A DNA stretch of 64,000 nt from Phoma sp. XZ068 (taxonomy: Eukaryota > Ascomycota > Dothideomycetes > Pleosporales > Didymellaceae): positions 1,612,001 to 1,676,000 of the forward strand of contig RBKR01000010.1 in the NCBI GenBank assembly GCA_004835665.1, read 5' to 3'. Of the stretch, positions 10,149 through 19,724 are shown one piece after another. The notes under the pieces are model-generated. The model was not told the DNA's origin. It was given only the letters and a program-made list of their open reading frames with translations, and did not search any database. The position numbers and the translations under genes were made by a program. Numbering within the stretch: position 1 is the stretch's first letter; the number at the start of each line of letters is the position of its first letter.

Positions 10149-10523
10149 TAGCGTTAGAGTTATTAAGCTCTAGATTATTGATTTTCCTTAGTAAATTAGC
10201 TATGGCCACTTGCCTAGCATGGCCACTTACGTTATTAGTTAAGTCTTAGATTTATCTTAGAACTAGGTTATAAAGCTATATAGATACAAAGATCTTATCT
10301 CTGACACCTAGCGTTTAGAGCTTGTCTGTTGTGTGTTCGGTCCTAAAGTTCATGAGTTGGCTGAGAGCAGTCTAGTCTCTTGGCGTACGACGTAGCTTCT
10401 TTAAGCACGGGACATTCCTTCTAGCCAACGCACCATACAAATGGGCGCTCCGGGCGGCATAAATGTTGGTGTACCTGGCCACCAATCTTTGGAATCTCGC
10501 TAGTTGATCCACCTGGTCGCAAT
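10149..10523. other. Upstream region of the bZIP gene
   Basis: No gene. It begins with GCGTTAG next to the pogo TA target and contains two nearby GGCCACTT repeats (about 10205-10228). It should hold the promoter of the gene at 10524; I see no clear TATA box. Confidence 0.4.
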
Positions 10524-11487
10524 ATGAATGAGCAAACCCAACCCCCCGAGACGAGTGAACCGTCGACTCAGGAAACTACTTCAACAATTGTTTTACGACA
10601 GATGCCGCAGCAGCTCGAAGCAGTCGGTCCTACGGATGACTGGACAGGGACTAACGATCCCGCAGTAAGAAGAAGAGTGCAGAACCGTCTTGCGCAAAGG
10701 GCCTACAGTGAGATCCGACCTTGTTTCAACGTGCACATCAGTGGTTGCTAATCGGTGCTCCAATGAAGGGAAGAAACGGCTCCGGACTTTACATTTCCAT
10801 TGTCAATCCGATAGTGACGTCGAAAGTCAGATGCAAACACCATATGGCATAGTGCTTCGCCTCGTAAGATGCGTGCAGCTGCAGCATCCTCAGGGTCGAG
10901 GTTGTCATCTTGAGCTTCCGGGGGTCCGGCCAAGACTGGATCAATTTGTCAGGCAAGCGTATCAGGATTATGCGCTGGCGTCACCAAGACCAGCTGCCTT
11001 ACAGACATTAGTTCAACTCAACGTCCTGCGAGCGCTTGCTCAGAATGCCGCTGCACTGGGGCTCACTATCCCAGCCCTCTGCGCGGAAGACACTCTGTCA
11101 CCGTTCAATTACGCTGGCCCGAATAGACCTGAACCTCTTGCTCTACCTTGTAGCCTTCAGTCAACATCGCTGCAAACGGCCGTACGCCATCATCCTTGGA
11201 TCGATCTGTTTCCCCTTCCCGAGATGAGGAACAGCATTCTCCGACTTTGCGGTACCGCTGAGGAAGAGGACCTCTGCATCGATCTCATCGATGTAGAAGA
11301 GAACGATCATGAGAAGCCAAACTTAGTCGTATGGGGGGATCCTTCAGATCCTCAGGCATGGGAAGCAACTATTCCGTTCTTGCGCAAATGGGGCTGGGTC
11401 GTCCGGGACTGTCAAGGGCTTCTCCAGTCGACTAACTCATGGCGAGAGAAGCGGGGGGAGCAAAAACTGATCTTTGAAGTGTCGTAA
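10524..11487 (+). CDS. bZIP-type protein with DUF3425 domain (left copy, 300 aa)
   Basis: Exons 10524-10707 and 10769-11487 are joined by a 61-bp intron (GTGAGA donor, GCTAAT branch site, AAG acceptor), giving 300 residues in frame. The basic region is DDWTGTNDPAVRRRVQNRLAQRAYRKK, typical of fungal AP-1-like proteins, but no long leucine zipper follows. The C-terminal two thirds match the DUF3425 pattern: a LVQLNVLRALAQN helix, the LGLTIP...DTLSPF segment, HPWIDLFPLPEMR, and the closing WGDPSDPQAWE and WGWVVRDCQ blocks. Such proteins are presumed nuclear transcription regulators. It lies between the pogo end and the reductase gene, inside the duplicated arm, so the fungus has two identical copies. 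A dead paralogue lies at 31405-32022. Confidence 0.85.
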
Positions 11488-12089
11488 TCAGTCATTTCAA
11501 ATCGAACGGGTCTCCTTTCCGAATCATATGAGTCCTACCGTTACCCTTGTATTAAGGATGAATGTTTCCAGAAACGTCTTTTACGTCTTGTTGACCCTAC
11601 TCGCAAACGATGCGATGCTAGTAGCTCACAAGCCTAATTCGTGGCATGAGAACGAATGACAGGCTATCAAGGCCTGCCAGAGTCCGTTAGCGTAAAGGGA
11701 AGATGCAATCCCAATGGGCTGTAGTCACAACGATGTAAGCTGCTCAAGGGTCTAGTAACGTTTCCATTATTTCCTCTGTACAGCTTCAAGACAATCGCAG
11801 ATACTTGAGACGCATCAACAGCCTGGGAATCCGCCACCTCTCTAAAACGTTTAAGATAATTTTCGAGATTGCGCACATATTGTTATTAGTTTACGAAGCC
11901 TATAACTTCTGCAGAATGGTTCGAGGAGAATTTGCGCGCTATGCGCCCGCTGTGCACGGCCGAAACGACGCCATTCAACCCCACAACAGCTTCGTTTATC
12001 GAAGCTCTGGGATTTGCCAGATCATAGGGCGCAATATCTCATAGCATGTGCCGAGAAGACATGTTGCATTGGTCCAAGACACTGTATAC
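11488..12089. other. Intergenic between bZIP and reductase genes (left arm)
   Basis: This is the shared 3' side of the two convergent genes. Short frames occur but none is supported. Confidence 0.45.
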
Positions 12090-13381
12090 TTATTTACTAA
12101 GAGCGTCGAAAGATCGCACCGTATCCACAACACATTCTTCGAAAGTCTTGTATTTGAGACCGAGGATCTCTTTACTCGGGCGATTGTCGAACTTAAAGAC
12201 TTCGCTTGGGAGTTCTGCAGAGCGCGGTCAGTATGATCTCCAATTTGGGTGCGTACTTTCTACTCACCACCGCCCGATGCCGATGGAGAAGGCAACTGAT
12301 CGCGGTACTGCGGGAAGTTGTCGCGGATTATATCCACAATTGCCCGGTTCGAGCAGTAGCCACCGGTAATGAAAAACCGTTTGCCAGCTGCCCCAGGTTG
12401 CTCCATGGCGGCAACATGGGCCAAGGCCACATCGCGGACATCGGCAAAGATGGGGTTCTATGCAATGGTAAGATTAGCAAATTCTTCACGCACATGGGAT
12501 CATTCGATACGTACCATAGTGGGATCAATCTTATCCTTGGAGGCACCAAGGATGAAACCACGAATGAATTGGTTCGAGGTGTTCAGGGAGTCGATAGAGT
12601 TCAGGGCCTGAAGAGCTGGACCAAAGACCAAGGGAGGGCAAATTGTTGCCAAAGTGAACGATGGCTTCTCCTTCTCAACGAAGCTCCAAGCCGCTCTCTC
12701 TGCAAATGTTTTACTCGCTGGGTATACGTCAGCACTGGAAGGACGCGGACCTCAAAAAGCGAGTGCTACCTTGGTATCCAGCGCCAGGGTCTTGAACAGC
12801 TTCCTCCTGCGTGAGCGGGCACCAATCGGCGTCCGAATACGTGTGGCCCGGCCAGAACCCTTTGGTCCTGTCCATCATAGACCCAAACGAGGAAGTGATT
12901 ACCTTGACATAGTGAGCTGAATTATTGCTTGCATGTCACCCGCATTTATACATACCACACGCTTGACCTGTGGGGCCTTGCTCACGATAGCCTTCAGTAT
13001 ACCCGTTGTACCATTGACAGCGGGGTTCAGCAGATCCTTCTGGATATCTGTCACGTTGAAAGTGAAGGGACTTGCGGTGTGGATCACGGCCTCGAAGGGA
13101 GTGTCCGAGACCAAGGCATCGTCGAATGCGTTGGGCTGCGCCACGTCGGGGACAATAGCGAAATCCAATCTATCCCGGCCAAGGTCAGGATAGGCTTTCC
13201 TGATGTTCTCGGCCTTCTGCTCGCTACGAACCGTCGTGACGACGGAATGTCTGTTATGAGATTGTTAACTCATCAACCAGAGAATGCATATTAAGTAGAT
13301 CCTGTACCCATGCTCGATAAGCTTCTGGAGTATGTGTGTTGCGATGAAGCCGCTCCCTCCGGTGAGAAGTACTTTGGTCAT
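12090..13381 (-). CDS. NAD(P)-dependent reductase, dihydroflavonol-reductase-like extended SDR (left copy, 339 aa)
   Basis: Six exons (13381-13308, 13250-12956, 12901-12770, 12717-12515, 12457-12268, 12214-12090) with GT-AG introns of 53-60 bp give 339 residues in frame. The N-terminus MTKVLLTGGSGFIA carries the cofactor glycines of an extended SDR, VIHTASPF follows, and the active-site YQASK is at 166-170 with SSFGSM upstream supplying the Ser. This subfamily reduces ketones or aldehydes with NADPH, or acts on nucleotide-linked or phenolic substrates; the substrate here is unknown. It is transcribed divergently from the esterase gene across 976 bp, and an ATATATA box lies about 100 bp upstream of the ATG. 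It is in the duplicated arm, so two identical copies exist. Confidence 0.85.
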
Positions 13382-14357
13382 TTTGAGGGCTTCGATAAAT
13401 ACAGGGCAGAAATGGTGTATTGATAGGCTGTCTGAATAACTTAGATGATGCAGAGAAAGGTGATGCTTGAGCAGGTCAGTATATATGTCCAACCGGACCG
13501 ATTTGCTCAGGTAGCAGCTTGTTTCGTCCGCAACAGCCCTTATGCCGTACCTACCGAAGCCGAAGCCGCAAACGGATCTCCGGACTTTAAGTGGTGGCTA
13601 AAGCCGGGTACGTTCCAGAGCGCAAGCACGGACGCTGGACCGGATTCCTGCTAGCGTGCGTCCACGAGCCACAGCAAACGAGCCCTGGAGCCACTTCATC
13701 CACTCGCGGTTGCAAGCTCTATGCAAGGACTACCACTAGCGTGAACCAAAATCTCAGCAGCATGTGTGTATCGGTGTGACGACAAGAACAATTGATCAAG
13801 CCTTGACCAAAGAGTGCGGAGTTTGGAGCAGTTCTCGCTTCTGGGACCTCTGCTGCTAGACAACAGTGTGCAAAGATTGATTAATGTGCCAGTGCACAGT
13901 CCAGCAGAATATATTTGCCCGAGAAGTACAGGCCGAGCCCTGTCACAGACGAGGAAGAAGCCGTAGCAGGCATTGCCCACTCATGACCCTTCGGCGGAAC
14001 AATCACTCCGCAAAGCATTACGACCATAGCCTTTGATCGTATCTTTCGAGCTAATGTCTCGTAATTCCGTTAAAAGTCCGTTCTTTGTCCTGGGCGTGCG
14101 CATTGTCTATGACATAGTCGCCATTTTACTCTTGTTTCTTGGGTCCCTGGCTGAACTTGACTTCGGCTGGCTCGTGACATTCTTGGCCGGCCGTAGGCCC
14201 GAAGATGGGTGTCTCGGCGCCTACCAAATTTCTGATCAGTGCGAATTGAGGCCGACGATCCACCTGAAAGAAGTATATAAAGACTTTGTTGAGTAGTCTT
14301 CAACTTGCAGACCTCGTGAATCCTTTAAGCACAGAACATCACGGAAAACAACTACCA
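13382..14357. promoter_or_regulatory. Divergent promoter region, reductase and esterase (left arm)
   Basis: 976 bp separate two divergent genes. TATATAA lies at 14274-14280, 78 bp before the esterase ATG, and an ATATATA box sits about 100 bp before the reductase ATG. Repeated CCGAAGCCGAAGCCG-like sequence occurs at 13553-13570. The esterase and the reductase could be co-regulated from here. Confidence 0.5.
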
Positions 14358-16161
14358 ATGTTTCTTTCGAAAGAGTCCATACGTATGACGGCGTTAGCCG
14401 CCATGCTTTCTGTTTCTGCAGTTGCGCAGAACGTTTCCGACTCGCTCCCAGTTCTTGACTTTGGATACGAACTCCATCGTGCAGCTGAGTTTAATGTATT
14501 TCCTTTGATCTCTCCCCTATACTGTATTGAGCTAAGCCCTCTGTAGGAAGTTGACGGCTATTACAATTTTTCGAACATTCGCTACGCTGCGCCTCCTTTG
14601 GGCAACTTGCGATTCCGAGCTCCCGAACTCCCAGCGACTAATCGGTCTGTAATCCAAGATGGTTTGGAGTCCCGTATGTGTCCACAGAACTATCCACCTT
14701 GGATGGCATCGATTGGTTGGGTACCAGGATATCTACAAAATGGTACAATTCCAAACGCCACCGCTGAGGCAGCGCCACCTACAAGTGGCGCTATCCCTCC
14801 TCGTGATCCAAGCCAGAGCGAGGATTGTCTTTTCTTGGACGTCATGGTTCCCGAGAAAATCTTTGAAAAGGCAGGACGAAGCTACGGAGCCCCCGTTCTT
14901 GTTTGGATCTATGGTAAGCTACACATGACTTGACTTGAATACCTCTGCTCACAAATATAACAGGTGGTGGCTACGCCGTTGGTTCCAAAACGAGCGGTTA
15001 TGATCCAAGGAGCCTGCTTAGGCGCAGTCAGACCAACTCTTCCGAGGGCGTTGTCTTTGTAGCTCTGAACTATCGATTGGGCGCATTGGGGTTCCTTGCG
15101 GGGCCGACCGTTCAAGAGAACGGCACGGCCAACGCAGGCCTCTTCAACGAATGGCGCTTGAATGGGTTCAAGAGCATATTCATCTTTTTGGAGGGGACAA
15201 ACACCGAGTTACTGTCATGGGCGAGTCCGCAGGTGGAGGATCCATTACTCATCAGCTCACTGCTTACGGTGGCCGTACCCCACCGCCGTTCCGACAAGCC
15301 ATCATTCAGTCTCCGGCGTGGACACCCAACCCGTCTACATATATCCAAGAGGAGGGTTTTCAGAGCTTCCTGCGATCCGCCAATGTCAGCAGTCTTGAGG
15401 AGGCTCGTGAGCTACCGACTGACCTACTGATGGATGCCAATGACCGCCAGATCTTCGCCTCACCTTACGGAAGTTATGGTTTCGGTCCATCCGTCGACGG
15501 CGTTTTCGTCACGCAGGATCCCAAACTGGCGCTGAGCCAGGGTCACTTCGATTCATCCGTGAGAGTTATGATTGGACAAAACTCAAACGAAGGTCTCCTG
15601 TTCACTGCTCCCATTTCTACTAATGAGCAGTATGTGGAATATGTCCGAAACAATTTCCCCTCAGCCAGAGACGACATCATCGATTATATCTCTGATGTTC
15701 TGTACCCTCCAACTTTTGATGGTTCTAAGGGATACCGAGACCAAGTTGGGCGCGCCGCGCTGACCATGAGCGAAGGAACGTTTGTCTGCAATGCACATGC
15801 GCTCAACTCGGCCTACGGCGGGAACCATTCATCCTACCTCTTCGACGTTTATCCCGGACTCCATGCACAGGATGTAGAATATACATTCTACAATCCCGAT
15901 GTTATTTACCAAGGTCTTCCTGTTCTGACGATGTGGGGAGACAACGAAACAGTCGCTTTCGTCATGCAAGATTATTTCACTAGCTTTGCAGCGCAAGGCA
16001 TCGCCGAAAGTCTTCAGGACGGTCTTTCAGAACTTCCGACCTACAGCGCAAGCGGTGGAAACGGTACACTCACTGTTCTGAGTACAAATGGCATCACGAT
16101 TGGCGGTGATCCGGGTGCCAACGATAGGTGCGCCTGGTGGCAGACGGTCCTGGTCGATTAA
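14358..16161 (+). pseudogene. Type-B carboxylesterase, frameshifted (left copy)
   Basis: Exons 14358-14495, 14547-14913 and 14964-16161 with typical introns would encode about 568 residues. A secretory leader (MTALAAMLSVSAVAQ) follows the first Met. Family landmarks are VLVWIYGGGYAVGS (oxyanion hole), NYRLGALGFL, and the nucleophile elbow GESAGGGS. The frame breaks at about 15145-15148: upstream reading gives NAGLF and downstream resumes as RMALEWVQEH in the -1 phase. Family members read roughly NAGLxDQRxALEWV here, so one of two CAAC units (a 4-base slip) appears lost. Without repair the protein would end before the catalytic Ser. The right arm has the same break. If functional it would be a secreted serine esterase or lipase. 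Confidence 0.75.
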
Positions 16162-16222
16162 GAGTCTGGCATGCTGCGGCATGACTCCCTAGTCTGACCT
16201 GGAGGTCATACCGCCTTACGTA

Positions 16223-16297
16223 TTGGTTTCACCGTGTACCTTTATCGTTGGTTTCACCGTGTACTTTTATCATTGGATTCATCGTGTACTTTTATCG
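16223..16297. repeat. 25-bp tandem repeat, three units
   Basis: Three consecutive 25-bp units with core TTGGTTTCACCGTGTAC run from 16223 to 16297, followed by looser repeats of ACGCATTTGTCTGCT (about 16333 and 16390). The mirror copy is at 38624-38698. Confidence 0.85.
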
Positions 16298-16474
16298 CTA
16301 CCTGATTACTTTTGACCCTCTTTAATATATCAACGCATTTGTCTGCTTTATCGCTACCCTAATTGCTTTTATTGTCTTCAACGTAATAACGCATTTGTCT
16401 GCTGATTCATTAATGTGCCTTTCCGCAAGTAGACGTTGGGCTACTGATTTGAATCCTCTGCCTTAGGAGGAATA

Positions 16475-16957
16475 TTGATTCATTCGCGGAAGTGCAACCG
16501 TTGTCTGTCTTGCAGCTTTATATTCCAGGTGTTTCGTCAACCCAATGCTCAGTCGTACAAGACTATGTGGCGAGTCTACAAGGTGCAGCCACCGCGGCTC
16601 GTACTCATGGTAACGGAAAGTCCACGGGTCACATTATTCGCCACCAGCTCTCATTGGCTCGATCTTGCTCTGATCTTGAGGCGCAGCTTGCTGATTCGTG
16701 GAGGAGAGCTTGAGACTGCACGTTACCCGTGGACTTTACGACTCCACTACGGACCCCATGAGTACAGACCGGTCCTCGTTCAGCTACCAGGAACGACAAC
16801 CTACCGTTCAGCGCGAGGAGATCCGACTTGCTACATGAATACTGGCACCCTAGAATGTACGAGCCGACGTGGCCATCCCCTGTATATCATATCGCGTGGC
16901 GCAACGGAGCTGGCGCTACTTGCTTATGAGCTTATTGTACAAGTCTTGGCTGTGTGA
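16475..16957 (+). other. Unassigned open stretch with nested inverted repeats
   Basis: A 160-codon frame spans this region but begins at TTG and matches nothing I know. Inside it are nested inverted repeats: GTACTCATGG (16601-16610) with CCATGAGTAC (16756-16765), and AAAGTCCACGGGT (16617-16629) with ACCCGTGGACTTT (16725-16737). The frame may be non-coding DNA around a hairpin-forming sequence. The mirror copy is at 37964-38446. Confidence 0.35.
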
Positions 16958-17096
16958 CGACTGAGAGGAAGCGGGGGCGATCCGAACGCTAATGCACTCT
17001 GCTTATGAGCTTATTCTATGGGTCTTGCCTAACGGCAGCCGCCGGCGGAAGGACCGAGCTTGACGCTAAGGTACTCTGCTTAAGAGCTTAACTTAT
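16914..17096 (-). repeat. Three copies of a recurring element (core TTAAGCTCATAAGCA)
   Basis: On the minus strand, near-copies of the core lie at 16922-16936, 17001-17015 and 17078-17092; the last two continue with a conserved GAGT..(A/C)TTAGCG half. Related copies are in the spacer at about 24604, 27776 and 30342 and in the right arm at 37829-37999. The context suggests a regulatory or small dispersed element; its function is unknown. Confidence 0.6.
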
Positions 17097-17194
17097 TCGG
17101 CCCTACTCAACCCCTGGCTAACGTCAAGATCTACAGAGAGATGACGTTTCCAGCGTGATCGGTGAACATCACAGGGATTGCGAAGCGGCTGGCG

Positions 17195-17245
17195 TGATTT
17201 GTCCCCCCGTTTTTGAGATTTGTCCCCCTTTGAGATTTGTCCCCC
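17195..17245. mobile_element. Possible terminus of an unknown DNA transposon (left copy)
   Basis: Three spaced copies of GATTTGTCCCCC (GGGGGACAAATC on the other strand) look like the subterminal repeats of a DNA element. No matching opposite end is visible, so only one terminus remains. The mirror copy is at 37676-37726. Confidence 0.4.
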
Positions 17246-17459
17246 GCGCTAGCTATATCATCACTAGCGCCAGATAGATTACAGTATTCTTTTCACCTCA
17301 GATCTAGGTAGGTGTAAAGGAACTTTTGCTTAGATTGCCTGTATTGCTGAACTCTCCGTCTACTTACACTATTATCTCTTACGCAGTCTAAGGCTTTTCT
17401 AGGCTTCTAGTGCTGCAACTGCTGCAGCGCACTTAGGCTGCAGTATAGATACATCTCTA

Positions 17460-18570
17460 TGTTACGATCCTGCGCAGAAGGGGCGGCACAGCAATAAGTA
17501 ACACCCAACCAGGCCCCAACTTACCAGGGGGAGACACAGCCCAGCGGGGCTCGTGGAGACCATAGGGCCAAGTCACGTGATGTGCTCGTCAACGAGCACG
17601 ACCCACGTGACAGGCGCTCATCAACAAGCATGACACACGTGAGTGCTCGTCCACGAACAACACCAGGTTCATATTAGACACATCCGTGTTGCTCGTCAAC
17701 AAGCAGGACGTTCTCTATAGTATATAGCTAGTAAGAACACAACCCTTATGGTTCGTGTTCAACCTCGTCAATTAACTTTGTTATTGGAATCTCAACCCAA
17801 CCTTCGAGCTAGATAGTCTACTCTATACTACTCATCGTTACCCCATTGTCACGGTGTTTCACTAGGCAATAACCCCAACCCCGTTCGGCTTCCTGTTACC
17901 ATACATATCCCTAAGAACTAATTGAAAACGTACCACCTCAACATTTTAACACCCCCAAGATGAGTATTACTTCAGGATCCTGTGCTTCCCCTCGCTCCAA
18001 CCCTATAGAGGAAGACGTAGTCAGCGTCGCGGAGGAATCTACCCGCAACGGCATGAACGTCAACAAACCCAACCTCTACCATAGAGATCGCAACAAGCTC
18101 AACAACTAGCTCATACAGTAGGACCTCTTCTTTCTGTTCCAAGGAAAGCGCGTACCCAACAACAAGCAAGTCACCCTCGTCGCAAGCTACATGCGTGGAT
18201 CAGCTTTTAAATGGATCAAACCTTTCCTTATCCAATACCAAAACGACAATCTTAACTCCAGCAACATCAACAGCTAGATAGAAGACTTTAATAAGTTTAA
18301 GGACCAGATTAAGATTGTGTTTAGAGTTACTAACAAACCTACAATTGCATGTTGTAACATCTAACGCATTCGTCAAAACAAGTCTACTGCCGACTATGCT
18401 GCTAAGTTTCAGCAGCTAGCTGCTAACACAGAGTAGGACAACACTGCGCTGATAACTATGTTCCGTTAAGGCCTTAAACCTAAGGTGAAAGAGGAACTAA
18501 TGCGCACTGGCGCCAGCACTAATAGTTTTAAGGATTGTGAGGTCACTGTAGGCAGGCAATCGGACACAAG
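17460..18570 (+). mobile_element. Gypsy-type retrotransposon remnant: LTR-like region and dead gag (left copy)
   Basis: A TGTTACGATCC start at 17460 fits an LTR beginning; its 3' end is not certain. The region contains four GCTCGTCAACGAGC-like palindromes and three CACGTGA sites (17575-17710). From the ATG at 17960 a gag-like protein can be read (RDRNKLNN, FLFQGKRV, ASYMRGSAFKWI, TADYAAKFQQLA, KVKEELMRTGA) with several internal TAG or TAA codons where Trp or Gln is expected, the signature of RIP-type C-to-T change. Protease, reverse transcriptase and integrase are absent. It joins a Fot1 relic at about 18708. Confidence 0.7.
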
Positions 18571-18707
18571 GTAGATGGGCTGCTGTCTGAGGCAGAATGG
18601 GATGAATTGATAGTAATAAGACGAATCCTTGATGAGCAAGCCTCAAGGTTCGGATGGAATATATACAGGTGGTCCGTGAGCCACCCAGCCTCGCCCCAGC
18701 CTTTATT

Positions 18708-19312
18708 TGCTTTCTTTTGTATAATTTGCGTTGCGTAGCAGCCTTAACAGCTGCTTTAAGTTTATAAATCTGTTTCTCTGCAATTACAAGCTTATGCGTT
18801 ATAATTACTGCCCCTTTATGTAATAATTAAGTGCGCTTATGGTAGAATTTGGTAAGCTGCCCTAGTGTTTCTTAAACTTGTCTTAAATTAGAGCAGATTG
18901 CAACTTAAATTCTAGGGTATTGCTTGGGGTTTGCAACTGCTAGGGCTTGTTATTAATAGGTAGTTGTAGTAATAGAGTGCGTAGCTTTACATTAAGGCCT
19001 ATTATAACCTGTTGTGGGTTAAACAGAACTAGTCCAGCGCCTTAGAACCCTCCCTAGATGTTGCTAGGAGTAATTGCAGCGTTATAGGCTGCTTTAAAGC
19101 ATAGCAGGAACTTAGGCTTTATAATATAGTTAATCTGTTTGCGTATGGAGTCTTTAGCTTAGCGCCTATACGCCTTCTTTAAAGGGGCAAAACAACCTAC
19201 ATTAAGTAGCTGTAGGAGGTGCACTAAGTAAGAAGGCATGCAGACAGTAACAATCTTGTTATCTTTGCAGTATTGCTGGAATTCTAGTAAGTTGTTGCTC
19301 TTATAGCTGTTA
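18708..19312 (-). mobile_element. Fot1-type transposase relic fragment (left copy)
   Basis: RIP-altered C-terminal part of a pogo/Fot1 transposase on the minus strand, the mirror of 35609-36213. It aligns by eye with the intact elements at 55737 and 60238 through the CMPPHSSH, LQPLDVGCF and FKAA regions. Only this part of the relic is in the left arm because the duplication ends at the LTR next to it. Confidence 0.7.
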
Positions 19313-19478
19313 TGTTAGATCGTATGATGAATGAGTGATAATATAACTTGATGATATTGATGATTGTTGTTGTTTCAATCGTGTTCCCCTGGTTCAGACT
19401 CCTCGGCTATCGGGCCAAGCTGGGTGGTCCCTGCTCGATTGTACAGATCCGACCTCACTTCAGCTTGTTCTTCTGACA
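19313..19478 (-). mobile_element. 166-bp solo LTR at the inner edge of the left arm
   Basis: The LTR runs TGTCAGAAG to GATCTAACA on the minus strand. Its outer flank carries TGTTA, the mirror of the right arm's TAACA duplication, but its inner flank is ACACC, not TGTTA. The inner edge is exactly where the two arms stop being homologous. Confidence 0.85.
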
Positions 19479-19620
19479 ACACCATGCGTCGATCGATCCC
19501 ATGCACCTGCAGCTTTCTTACAACATGCTCCGTTAGAGCTCAAGACCTGGAACCTGAACGAGGTTTAGCAATGTGCTCAGCAACATGCTTAGCAAGGTTA
19601 AGCATAAGTTAATGTGGGTC
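19479..19620 (-). other. Possible internal retrotransposon sequence next to the LTR
   Basis: On the minus strand a frame enters the LTR without a stop (LTEHVVRKLQVHGIDRRM then VLSEEQAEVRSDL inside the LTR, ending GEHD and a stop). This could be the end of a copia-type polyprotein running into its 3' LTR, which would make the left LTR part of a once longer element. The evidence is compositional only. Confidence 0.3.
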
Positions 19621-19724
19621 ATGTTTGTGTCACTGCAGGCGGACCAAAAACGAATTAACCTCAGTTCCTATCATAGCCTCATTGACAGGACTTCGGGTGT
19701 CGGGATGCGCTTCGGCTATGAATT

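Larger units (their letters stand above)
6676..19478 (+). repeat. Left arm of a 12,803-bp inverted duplication
   Basis: This segment is the reverse complement of 35443-48245. Mirrored positions always sum to 54921 from LINE to LTR, so there is no net insertion or deletion, and all translated frames agree. The first mismatch outside is 6675 against 48246, inside LINE ORF2. The inner end coincides with the outer edge of a solo LTR. The left LTR lacks the target-site duplication on its inner side, which marks this as the copied arm. Confidence 0.9.
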
